Assembly: GCF_001426685.1 (NCBI RefSeq)
Contig: NZ_LMFB01000020.1
Coordinates: 17,783 to 81,782, forward strand
From: Rhizobium sp. Root483D2
GTDB taxonomy: Bacteria; Pseudomonadota; Alphaproteobacteria; Rhizobiales; Rhizobiaceae
Direction: 5' to 3'
Length of the DNA stretch: 64,000 nucleotides
Every line of letters starts with the position of its first letter. Position 1 is the first letter of the stretch. The position numbers were made by a program, and so were the translations under genes. The notes beneath the pieces are model-generated. The model saw nothing but the letters and a program-made list of their open reading frames with translations. It was not told the origin of the DNA and searched no databases. Shown in pieces: positions 54,806 through 64,000 of the stretch.

Positions 54806-55477
54806 ATGACAGAGAATTACGTTCGCCAGTCGATCATCGATCATTGCCGCAAGATGAATGCGCTCGGGATCAACCAGGGCACATCCGGCAATATCAGCGC
54901 TCGTTACGAAGACCGCATGCTGATCACGCCGTCGGCGGCACCCTATGACGAGATGACGCCGGATATGATTGCCTCGCTGCCGCTGGAGGGCGAATACGGC
55001 GCCTGGGACGGCCCGCGCAAACCCTCGACGGAATGGCGCTTCCATCTCGATATCCTGCGCAGCCGGCCCGAGGTGAACGCGGTCATCCACACGCATGCGA
55101 TCTATTCGACCATTCTCGCCATTGCGCATAGGCCGATCCCCGCCTGCCACTACATGATCGCCGCCTTCGGTGGTGACGATGTGAAGGTCTGCGACTATGC
55201 GCGCTACGGCACCAAGGAACTTTCCGACAATATCCTCAAGGCGATGGAGGGCCGCACCGCCTGCCTGATGGCCAATCACGGCATGCTGGCCACCGGTGCC
55301 AGCCTCGAAAAGGCGATGTGGGCGGCGGTCGAACTGGAGACCATTGCCAAGCAATATTACCATGCGCTGCTGATCGGCGGCCCGGTCGTATTGCCAGCGG
55401 AAGAGATTGCCGGCGTCCGCAAGGGCTTTGCCAGCTACGGATTGCAGGATGGCGCAAAGAAGGCCTCTAATGGATGA
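54806..55477 (+). CDS. Class II aldolase, L-fuculose-phosphate aldolase (FucA)-like
   Basis: A 223-residue zinc aldolase. GTSGNISARYEDRMLITPS binds the phosphate and holds a conserved motif; EWRFHLDIL contains the catalytic-acid position; AVIHTHAIYSTILA supplies the HTH zinc ligands and MANHGML the third histidine. The family splits ketose 1-phosphates to DHAP and an aldehyde. GAGGGC at the end of the previous gene serves as ribosome binding site. Confidence 0.88.
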   Translation: MTENYVRQSIIDHCRKMNALGINQGTSGNISARYEDRMLITPSAAPYDEMTPDMIASLPLEGEYGAWDGPRKPSTEWRFHLDILRSRPEVNAVIHTHAIYSTILAIAHRPIPACHYMIAAFGGDDVKVCDYARYGTKELSDNILKAMEGRTACLMANHGMLATGASLEKAMWAAVELETIAKQYYHALLIGGPVVLPAEEIAGVRKGFASYGLQDGAKKASNG

Positions 55478-55543
55478 CGCAGGCGAGCGAAGGTGCCGGC
55501 TGGTCATGCTTGGTCCAATGCACGTTAGACAGGAGAGACGAGC

Positions 55544-57055
55544 GTGAGTGCTGAAGGGATCATCGACCTGTTCATCATCGGCGGCGGCGTCAACGGCGCC
55601 GGCATTGCCCGCGATGCGGCCGGGCGCGGCATGTCGGTCGTGCTCTGCGAAAAGGACGATCTGGCTCAGGGGACCAGCTCGCGCTCCGGCAAGCTTGTGC
55701 ATGGCGGCCTGCGCTATCTCGAATATTATGAATTCCGGCTGGTGCGCGAGGCGCTGATCGAGCGCGAGGTGCTGCTTCAATCCGCGCCGCATATCATCTG
55801 GCCGATGCGGTTCGTCCTGCCGCACAGCGCGTCCGACCGGCCGGCCTGGCTCGTGCGGCTCGGCCTGTTTCTCTACGATCATCTCGGTGGCCGCAAACGC
55901 CTGCCGGGCACGCGTACGCTTAATTTGCGCACCGCGCCGGAGGGCGCGCCGGTCAAGACGGAGTATCGCAAGGCATTCGAATATTCCGACTGCTGGGTGG
56001 ATGATGCCCGCCTGGTGCTGCTCAACGCGCTCGATGCGCAGCAGCGCGGCGCGAAAATCCACACCCGGACCGCCTGCACCTCGGTGCGCCGCAATGGCGA
56101 TCTCTGGGATATCGAGATGACCGCAACCGGCACGGGCCGCAAGACCGCGCTCAAGGCACGCTGCGTGGTGAACACGGCGGGTCCCTGGGTCAACGATGTC
56201 ATCGGCCGGGTTGCCGGGCTGAATTCCCGCCGCAATGTCCGCCTGGTCAAGGGCAGCCATATCATCGTGCCGAAATTCTGGGAGGGGCGGCAAGCCTATC
56301 TCGTGCAAAACCCGGACAAACGGGTGATCTTCATCAACCCCTATGAAAACGATCTGGCGCTGATCGGCACGACCGATATTCCCTATGAGGGGCGCCCGGA
56401 AGACGTGAAGGCGGATGCAAATGAGATCGACTATTTGATCAAATCCGTGAACCGCTATTTCAAGCAGCAGCTGACGCCCGGCGATATCGTCCACAGCTTT
56501 TCGGGCGTGCGGCCGCTCTATGACGACAATGCCGAAAACCCGTCCGCCGTGACGCGCGATTACATTTTCGAGGTCGATGCGGAGGGCGGCAAGGCGCCGC
56601 TGCTGTCCGTGTTCGGCGGCAAGATCACCACATTCCGCAAGTTGTCCGAACACGCGCTGGAAAAGATCAGACCGTTCTTCCCGGCGATGAAACCGGGCTG
56701 GACCGCAGGCGGCATTCTGCCCGGCGGCGATATGCGAGACGCAGATTTCGAGCAGTTTCTCGCTGATCTCAGCGCCCGGTACCGCTGGCTTCCCGCCGGT
56801 CTTGTCAAGCATTACGCCCGGCTTTACGGCACGCGTGCGCATGATCTGCTTTCCGGCGCCGCCTCGCTCGACGATCTCGGTGCTGCTTTCGGCCCGTTGC
56901 TGCGCGAGCGCGAGGCGCGGTTCCTGATCGAGACCGAATGGGCGCAGACGCCACAGGACATTCTGGAACGCCGCACGAAACACGGATTGCACATGACCCC
57001 GGCCGAGCGCGAGGCGTTCGCATCCTGGTGTCTGCAACAGCCGCAGGCGGCCTGA
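55544..57055 (+). CDS. FAD-dependent polyol-phosphate dehydrogenase (GlpD/EryB type)
   Basis: A 503-residue flavoprotein of the GlpD family. FIIGGGVNGAGIARDAAGRG is the FAD motif; TSSRSGKLVHGGLRYLE and SFSGVRPLYDD are GlpD signatures. It passes electrons to the quinone pool at the inner membrane. Both glycerol-3-phosphate and erythritol-1-phosphate dehydrogenases (EryB) have this sequence type; the EryA-like kinase nearby favours a polyol phosphate. GTG start with AGGAG nine bases upstream. Confidence 0.88.
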   Translation: MSAEGIIDLFIIGGGVNGAGIARDAAGRGMSVVLCEKDDLAQGTSSRSGKLVHGGLRYLEYYEFRLVREALIEREVLLQSAPHIIWPMRFVLPHSASDRPAWLVRLGLFLYDHLGGRKRLPGTRTLNLRTAPEGAPVKTEYRKAFEYSDCWVDDARLVLLNALDAQQRGAKIHTRTACTSVRRNGDLWDIEMTATGTGRKTALKARCVVNTAGPWVNDVIGRVAGLNSRRNVRLVKGSHIIVPKFWEGRQAYLVQNPDKRVIFINPYENDLALIGTTDIPYEGRPEDVKADANEIDYLIKSVNRYFKQQLTPGDIVHSFSGVRPLYDDNAENPSAVTRDYIFEVDAEGGKAPLLSVFGGKITTFRKLSEHALEKIRPFFPAMKPGWTAGGILPGGDMRDADFEQFLADLSARYRWLPAGLVKHYARLYGTRAHDLLSGAASLDDLGAAFGPLLREREARFLIETEWAQTPQDILERRTKHGLHMTPAEREAFASWCLQQPQAA

Positions 57056-57070
57056 GACATATCGGAGACA

Positions 57071-58126
57071 ATGGTGAAAAGTTCTGAATTCGAAGCCCTT
57101 CTGGACGTTTCGGCCCGGGTCGGTGCCGATCCGTCGCTGGTGCAGGCGGCCGGCGGCAATACCTCGATCAAGGAAGGCGGCACGCTGTGGATCAAGGCAT
57201 CGGGTCTCTGGCTCGCCCATGCCCGTAAGCGCGACGTGATGGTGCCGGTGGCGCTCGATGCTCTGCTCGATGCGCTGGAGCGCGATGATCCTTCCACGGA
57301 AAAGGCGCAGGATTTCGTCATCCGGGATCGCAATCCGTCCGGTTTGCGGCCCTCGATCGAAACGACGGTGCATGCGCTGATGCCGCAGAAGGTGGTGATC
57401 CACGTTCATTGCGTCGAGACCATCGCAACCGCTGTCCAGGTCAACGGCGAAACCATCGCCGCCTCGAAACTGCCGGATATCCCGCATGTGTTCGTGCCCT
57501 ATGCGCGGCCGGGCCTGCCACTCGCCAAGGCGATTGCTGCACGGATCCGGCCGGATACCAGCGTGCTCATCCTCGGCAATCACGGTCTTGCGGTGGCAGC
57601 CGAAACGGTGGCGCAGGCAGAGCGTCTTCTGGCCGAGGTCTCCCAAAGGCTCGCCCTGCCGCGCCGCACGGCGCCGGATGCGGATATCGCGGCCCTGTCG
57701 CGGCTGGCGGTGGGCAGTCAGTTCACCTTGCCGCAGGAAAGCCTGATCCATGATGCCGCCACCGATCTGGCAAGCTGCCGCATTGCTGCCGGGGGCAGCC
57801 TCTATCCGGACCATGTGATCTTTCTCGGGCGCGGCTCGTTTGTTGCAGCCCCCGGCGATACGGCAGCCTCGATCGAGGAGCGGCATCGCGCTGATGGGCA
57901 GGCCGTTCCACCGGCATTGCTGTTTCCGGGCAAGGGCGTGCTGGTCGCCAAGGACGTCACGGCCGGTGCGCTGGCCATGGCGCGCTGCCTCTCGGATGTG
58001 CTCGGCCGGATCGGTGAGGGTGCGCGGCTGCGCTATCTGACGGATGCCGAAAACGGCGAGCTTCTCGGCTGGGATGCGGAAAAATACCGGCAGGAACTGA
58101 ACCGGGCCGGAAAGACGCTGCAATGA
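57071..58126 (+). CDS. Class II aldolase, RhaD-N-like
   Basis: A 351-residue class II aldolase/adducin-domain protein, longer than FucA and like the N-terminal half of rhizobial bifunctional RhaD aldolase-dehydrogenases. AAGGNTSIKEGGTLWIKASG is the N-terminal motif, VIHVHCVETIA the zinc HxH and LGNHGLAVAA the third ligand. The SDR half is missing. It overlaps the following kinase (ATGA). Its presence beside a FucA-like aldolase suggests two ketose phosphates, or two steps. Confidence 0.82.
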   Translation: MVKSSEFEALLDVSARVGADPSLVQAAGGNTSIKEGGTLWIKASGLWLAHARKRDVMVPVALDALLDALERDDPSTEKAQDFVIRDRNPSGLRPSIETTVHALMPQKVVIHVHCVETIATAVQVNGETIAASKLPDIPHVFVPYARPGLPLAKAIAARIRPDTSVLILGNHGLAVAAETVAQAERLLAEVSQRLALPRRTAPDADIAALSRLAVGSQFTLPQESLIHDAATDLASCRIAAGGSLYPDHVIFLGRGSFVAAPGDTAASIEERHRADGQAVPPALLFPGKGVLVAKDVTAGALAMARCLSDVLGRIGEGARLRYLTDAENGELLGWDAEKYRQELNRAGKTLQ

Positions 58127-59412
58127 CGGGTGACGCAAAAAAGCCGCTGGTGATCGGCATCGATATCGGCACATCCGGCGCGCGCGCGGTGGCGATGGAT
58201 GCCGCCTTCAACGTCGTCGCCTCCGGCTCGTCGAAGCTTGCGGATTTTTCCGCCGATCACCGGGATCCGGCCGTCTGGTGGCAGGCGGTGCAGACGGCCT
58301 TGGGGCAGGTGCTGGATGCGATTAACCGCAGGCAGGTCCGGGCGATCGCGATCGACGGCACCTCCGGCACGATGCTACCGGTCAGCGCCGACGGTGCGCC
58401 GCTGGCGGTGCCGATGATGTACAATGATCCCGTGGAAGATGCGGATATCCTGGCGCTGATCAAGGCGCATGCGCCGAAAGAAAGTGCGGCGCATGGGGCG
58501 ACGTCCGGTCTGGCGAAGGCTCTGGCATTTCAGGCCGTGCCGGATGTCTTCCGGATCATCCATCAGGCCGATTGGCTTGCCGGGCATTTCACCGGGCTCT
58601 ACGATGTGTCCGATGAGAACAATGCCTTGAAGACCGGCTATGACCCGGTATCGCGCACCTGGCCGGACTGGATTGCCGCAACGGGCATGCGGCCCGATCT
58701 GCTGCCGGACGTTCTGCCGGCGGGATCGCCGGTGGCCGGAATTTCCGCTGAGGCAGCGGACGCGTTCGGCTTTAGTGATGACGTCGTGATTGTCGCGGGC
58801 ACCACGGATGGCTGCGCATCGTTTCTGGCAACGGGCGCCGATCAGCCCGGCGATGCCGTCTCGGCGCTCGGGACGACGCTGACGGTGAAGATGCTGTCCG
58901 GGCGGCCGCTGTTTGCGCCGGAATACGGTCTCTACAGCCACCGGATCGGCGACATGTGGCTGGCGGGCGGGGCTTCCAATACCGGCGGCGTGGTCCTGGC
59001 GGCGCATTTCGACAATGCGCAGATTGCCGCCCTTTCAGCGGACATCGATCCGGCTGACGATACCGGTCTTCACTATTATCCGCTGGTCAGGGATGGCGAG
59101 CGGTTTCCGGTCAATGATCCGGCGATGAAGCCGCGCATGACACCGCGGCCGGACAGCGATGCCATGTTCCTGAAGGCCATCTTCGAGGGGATCGCCGGTG
59201 TCGAGGCTCTCGCCTATGAGCGGCTGGTTTCGCTCGGCAGTCCGCCGTTGCGCTCCATCCGAACGGTGGGCGGCGGGGCGAAGAATGCGGTCTGGACTCA
59301 GATACGCAACCGCAAAATGCCGGTACCGTTTCTGCCTGTGGCTTCGGAAGAGGCAGCGGCCGGCACGGCGCGGCTTGCGCTGACGGGCGCCAAATCGGCG
59401 GGTGTGATATGA
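58123..59412 (+). CDS. FGGY-family kinase, D-ribulokinase-like
   Basis: A 429-residue short FGGY kinase. VIGIDIGTSGARAVAMD is the N-terminal phosphate loop, AIDGTSGTMLPV and DVSDENNALKTGYDP are typical of the D-ribulose kinases of cyanobacteria and plants, and SALGTTLTVKM and TVGGGAKNAVW form the nucleotide site. It probably phosphorylates a ketose formed in this pathway. ATGA overlaps at both ends. Confidence 0.82.
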   Translation: MTGDAKKPLVIGIDIGTSGARAVAMDAAFNVVASGSSKLADFSADHRDPAVWWQAVQTALGQVLDAINRRQVRAIAIDGTSGTMLPVSADGAPLAVPMMYNDPVEDADILALIKAHAPKESAAHGATSGLAKALAFQAVPDVFRIIHQADWLAGHFTGLYDVSDENNALKTGYDPVSRTWPDWIAATGMRPDLLPDVLPAGSPVAGISAEAADAFGFSDDVVIVAGTTDGCASFLATGADQPGDAVSALGTTLTVKMLSGRPLFAPEYGLYSHRIGDMWLAGGASNTGGVVLAAHFDNAQIAALSADIDPADDTGLHYYPLVRDGERFPVNDPAMKPRMTPRPDSDAMFLKAIFEGIAGVEALAYERLVSLGSPPLRSIRTVGGGAKNAVWTQIRNRKMPVPFLPVASEEAAAGTARLALTGAKSAGVI

Positions 59413-60269
59413 GCGGCGGGCCACTGGAAATCGCCGGCCTTGATGAGGTCACCGAGCGTTTCGACGCGTTTCTGATCGATCAGTTCGGCGTGCTGCGGGA
59501 TGGCAAGGGGCCGTATCCGGGGGCGGTGGACACGCTGATGCGGCTGAAACAGGCCGGAAAGACCATCATCATCCTGTCCAATTCCGGCAAGCGTTCGGCG
59601 GAGAATGACCGGCGGCTTGCAGCCCTTGGTTTCGATCGCACGAGCTGGGACTGGTTCTTGACCTCCGGCGAGGTCGCCTGGCGTATCCTGCAGAAGGAAA
59701 GCGGGCAGGGAGCAGGCGGTGTGAGCCGCAAATGCCTGCTGGTCAGCCGCGACGGCGATACCTCGCCGCTTGACGGGCTGGGTCTTGAGCGGACCGAAAG
59801 CGGCGAAGATGCGGATTTCATCATGCTTGCGGCCAGCGAAGGGGATCTCCATCCGCTGTCGTTTTACGAGACGCTGCTGGCGCCGGCGGCCAGGCGTGGC
59901 GTGCCATGCCTGTGCACCAATCCGGACAAGATCATGCTGACGAAGGAGGGCACGGCCTTTGGAGCGGGGCGGATTGCCGAGCTTTACGAGGAACTGGGCG
60001 GGCAGGTCCGCTGGATCGGCAAGCCGTTTGCCGACATTTATGCGACGGCGCGCGAATTCCTCGGGGACCTTCCGCCTGAGAAAATCTGCTGCATCGGCGA
60101 CAGTATCGAGCATGACATTGCCGGTGCTGCGGGCGCCGGGTTGAAATCGATCCTGGTGACGACGGGCATTCTGGAAACCGCATCGGACGCGCAGCGCCAG
60201 GCGCTGTTTGCCGAGCATGGCGCCATGCCAGACTTCATCCTGCCGGCGTTTACCTGGTCCGGGCGCTAA
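59409..60269 (+). CDS. HAD-superfamily class IIA phosphatase (TIGR01459-like)
   Basis: A 286-residue HAD hydrolase. FLIDQFGVLRDG is motif I with the nucleophilic Asp, IILSNSGKR motif II, and CCIGDSIEHDIAGAAGAG motif IV; a C2a cap lies between. This subgroup is common in alpha-proteobacteria and uncharacterised. As the last gene of the operon it may dephosphorylate a sugar or remove a toxic sugar phosphate. Converges with the DUF993 gene 19 bases away. Confidence 0.85.
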   Translation: MSGGPLEIAGLDEVTERFDAFLIDQFGVLRDGKGPYPGAVDTLMRLKQAGKTIIILSNSGKRSAENDRRLAALGFDRTSWDWFLTSGEVAWRILQKESGQGAGGVSRKCLLVSRDGDTSPLDGLGLERTESGEDADFIMLAASEGDLHPLSFYETLLAPAARRGVPCLCTNPDKIMLTKEGTAFGAGRIAELYEELGGQVRWIGKPFADIYATAREFLGDLPPEKICCIGDSIEHDIAGAAGAGLKSILVTTGILETASDAQRQALFAEHGAMPDFILPAFTWSGR

Positions 60270-60288
60270 GACTTCCCGCAGGCGGCGC

Positions 60289-61452
60289 TCAAAACCCTTG
60301 CGTAACCAGAAACGCTTTCATCCGCTCCGCCGCCATATCCGGCATATCCAGGACATTGGCCTTGTCGGCCAGGCGGAAGATGTCGGCATAGTGCAGGACG
60401 CCACGGGCGGATTGCATGCCGGCGGGCATGGTAAAATGCCGTTGATGGCCGTTCAGCCAGGCGAGGAAGACGACGCCCGCCTTGTAATATTGCGTCGGCG
60501 CCTCGAAGATCTTCCGCGACAGCGGCACGGTCGGCTCGATCACCGCGCGGAACGTACCGGTATCGCCCGATGCCAGCGAAGCCAGCGCCTTTGAGGCGGA
60601 TGGCGCGACGGCGTCGAAGATGCCGAGCAGGGCATGGCTGTATTTCTGCCCGTCGCCCTCGATCAGTTCGGCATAATTGAAATCGTCGCCGGTGAAGCAG
60701 AGGATATCGCCGGGCAGGCGGTTGCGCAGGGCGACTTCGCAGGCGTTATCGAGCAGCGAGATCTTGATGCCTTCGACCTTGGACTTGTTGTCCTCGATGA
60801 TCGAAAGCACGGTATCGAGCGCGGTTTCAAAATTTTCCGAGCCCCAATAGCCTTTCAGCTGCGGATCGAACATGTCGCCGAGCCAGTGCAGCACCACCTT
60901 GTCCTTGGCCTGCGACAGGATGCGGCCGTAGACCTTGCGGTAATCGTCCGGCGATGCGGCGATGCGCGCGAGCGCACGGCTGGCCATCATGATCGACCGG
61001 CCGCCTTCCTGCTCGACGAAGCCGACCTGGGTTTCGTAGGCGCGGATGACGTCGTCGAGCGAGCGGGTATCGGCGGGGGAAAGATGATCGGTGCCTGCGC
61101 CGCAGGCGAGATCGGCGCCCGGCACGCTGCGGGCTTCCGTGAGCGACCGGCGGATGAGTTCTTGCGCACCCGCCCAGTTCAGACCCATGCCGCGTTGCGA
61201 AGTGTCCATCGCTTCTGCGATCTTGAAGCCGAGCGCCCAGAGGTGATGGCGAAACGCCATGGTCCGCTCCCAGTCGATCGCAGGCCGGCCCCAGGGGTCG
61301 AGATCGCGCAGCGGATCGGAGACGACATGGGCAGCCGCATAGGCGATGCGGTTGAAGACGGGGACCGTCTGCGGCCGCGCGATCGGGGTTCCCGTCAAGC
61401 GGTAGATCTCAAGCGAACCGTCGGCGCGCGGCAGCGGCAGGGTGGCGGACAT
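60289..61452 (-). CDS. DUF993 protein (dihydrodipicolinate synthase-like TIM barrel)
   Basis: A 387-residue protein of the DUF993 family, distantly related to DHDPS/NAL class I aldolases. VEGIKISLLDN contains a lysine in the position expected for a Schiff base. FTGDDFNYAELIEGDG and NGHQRHFTMPAG are conserved family segments. ATG 61452 has AGGAGGAG seven bases upstream. Divergent from LacI and Gfo/Idh genes. No reaction has been assigned to the family as far as is known here; a sugar-acid aldolase or dehydratase is likely. Confidence 0.83.
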   Translation of the reverse strand: MSATLPLPRADGSLEIYRLTGTPIARPQTVPVFNRIAYAAAHVVSDPLRDLDPWGRPAIDWERTMAFRHHLWALGFKIAEAMDTSQRGMGLNWAGAQELIRRSLTEARSVPGADLACGAGTDHLSPADTRSLDDVIRAYETQVGFVEQEGGRSIMMASRALARIAASPDDYRKVYGRILSQAKDKVVLHWLGDMFDPQLKGYWGSENFETALDTVLSIIEDNKSKVEGIKISLLDNACEVALRNRLPGDILCFTGDDFNYAELIEGDGQKYSHALLGIFDAVAPSASKALASLASGDTGTFRAVIEPTVPLSRKIFEAPTQYYKAGVVFLAWLNGHQRHFTMPAGMQSARGVLHYADIFRLADKANVLDMPDMAAERMKAFLVTQGF

Positions 61453-61481
61453 GCGGGGCTCCTCCTAAGGCTAGTGAAAGC

Positions 61482-61510
61482 CGAATAATTTAGATCGTTC
61501 CAAATTTCAA
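61482..61510 (-). promoter_or_regulatory. DUF993 promoter with LacI operator in the spacer
   Basis: Minus strand: TTGAAA (61510-61505), 17-base spacer TTTGGAACGATCTAAAT, then TATTCG. The spacer contains TTGGAACG, the left half of the perfect LacI palindrome at 61722-61739, with a degenerate right half. Confidence 0.6.
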
Positions 61511-61714
61511 GAGATAATTTGGTGGATAAACGAGGTGGGAAGGCCGATCACTGGACGCGTTCATGCGTTGTTTTGATCCAGTTCACAGCGCTTTTCATTG
61601 ATACTTTTTGGTAAAGTGTGTTGTTTATAAATGGGTTTTTGCCGTTTGGATTTTGCTTGATGCGTTTGTTTCCAGTCAAGATGCGTGCGGTAAAACTTCT
61701 TTTTCGAAATGCGC

Positions 61715-61743
61715 TTGACAAAATTGGAACGTTCCAATTATTT
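61715..61743 (+). promoter_or_regulatory. LacI-gene promoter with perfect operator in the spacer
   Basis: TTGACA (61715-61720), 17-base spacer, TTATTT (61738-61743). AATTGGAACGTTCCAATT at 61722-61739 is a perfect 18-base palindrome filling the spacer, as expected for LacI autorepression. The rest of the 334-base gap (61511-61714) is AT-rich with no gene seen. Confidence 0.75.
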
Positions 61744-61786
61744 TGCCGAAAGTGCTGAGGCAAGAAGACCTCGCCGGGAGGACAAT

Positions 61787-63834
<2,048 letters not shown>

Positions 63835-63900
63835 CTGTGATGGTACGGGACCCAGCCGAGCGAACGCATTTTTATCCTGAGGCGGAGGCGGTGATTTTCC

Positions 63901-64000
63901 CCTTCTCCCCTGCGGGGAGAAGTGCCGAGCGCAGGCGAGGCGATGAGGGGGCCTCCAGCGAAGCTGGAGCCAGCAAAACTGCCTTCGGTCCCCCTCATCC
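63901..64000. repeat. RIME-like element, copy 4, cut by window end
   Basis: CCTTCTCCCC-TGC-GGGGAGAAG hairpin, GCGAGGCGATGAGGGGGC, a spacer, then CCCCCTCATCC at the window edge. It has the module order of copy 1 and lies downstream of the Gfo/Idh gene. Confidence 0.82.

Noticed and set aside
54782..58174. 1130-codon open frame on the minus strand
   Set aside because: It lies antisense to the FucA-like aldolase, GlpD-like and RhaD-N-like genes, all with clear motifs. The translation is rich in Arg, Ala, His and Gly with no domain, the usual artefact of high third-position GC.

Overview
The window looks like chromosome or chromid DNA of a member of the Rhizobiaceae (Rhizobium/Agrobacterium/Allorhizobium type). 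This rests on GC-rich coding sequence with strong third-position GC, four copies of a RIME-like palindromic intergenic repeat, and gene content dominated by ABC sugar importers each paired with its own regulator. No rRNA, tRNA, CRISPR array, insertion sequence or phage gene was seen. Nearly all the DNA is coding, in tightly overlapping operons (many ATGA/GTGA junctions).

Layout. (1) 1-3975: end of a sugar operon: truncated class I aldolase, a LyxK-like FGGY kinase and a GMC oxidoreductase, followed by two RIME-like copies. (2) 4.5-8.15 kb: two TetR-controlled oxidoreductase modules (TetR with an SDR; TetR divergent from an NmrA-like protein and a DUF1772 membrane protein), both with visible operators. 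(3) 8.15-15.74 kb: ROK repressor divergent from a CUT1 sugar importer operon that encloses a SIS-domain isomerase/deglycase and a PfkB kinase, a pairing typical of phosphorylated Amadori or amino-sugar catabolism. (4) 15.8-39.3 kb: a large glycan or glycoconjugate cluster: four glycosyltransferases, a NodB-like deacetylase, a nucleotide-sugar dehydrogenase, three or four SAM methyltransferase-like proteins, a family-5 peptide/oligosaccharide ABC importer, a degenerate ABC exporter-like protein, an intact cyclic-nucleotide-binding protein, a DUF3095 cyclase-like protein and two metallo-hydrolases. No flippase or polymerase is visible. (5) 39.4-45.2 kb: LacI regulator and a YtfQRT-YjfF-type (galactofuranose) importer. 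(6) 45.4-60.3 kb: SorC regulator and a polyol-type operon: binding protein, two permeases, two unlike ATPases, EryA-like kinase, 2-hydroxyacid dehydrogenase, two class II aldolases, GlpD/EryB-like dehydrogenase, ribulokinase-like kinase and HAD phosphatase. (7) 60.3-63.8 kb: a DUF993 gene divergent from a LacI regulator and a Gfo/Idh oxidoreductase; then a fourth RIME-like copy.

How it works together: regions 3, 5 and 6 each follow the scheme regulator, importer, kinase and/or catabolic enzymes, and each binding-protein gene is followed by a strong intercistronic hairpin that probably raises its expression over the membrane subunits. Operator palindromes can be read directly in front of five of the regulators. 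The least explained parts are region 4 (glycan product and possible cyclic-nucleotide control) and the chemistry of regions 3, 6 and 7.
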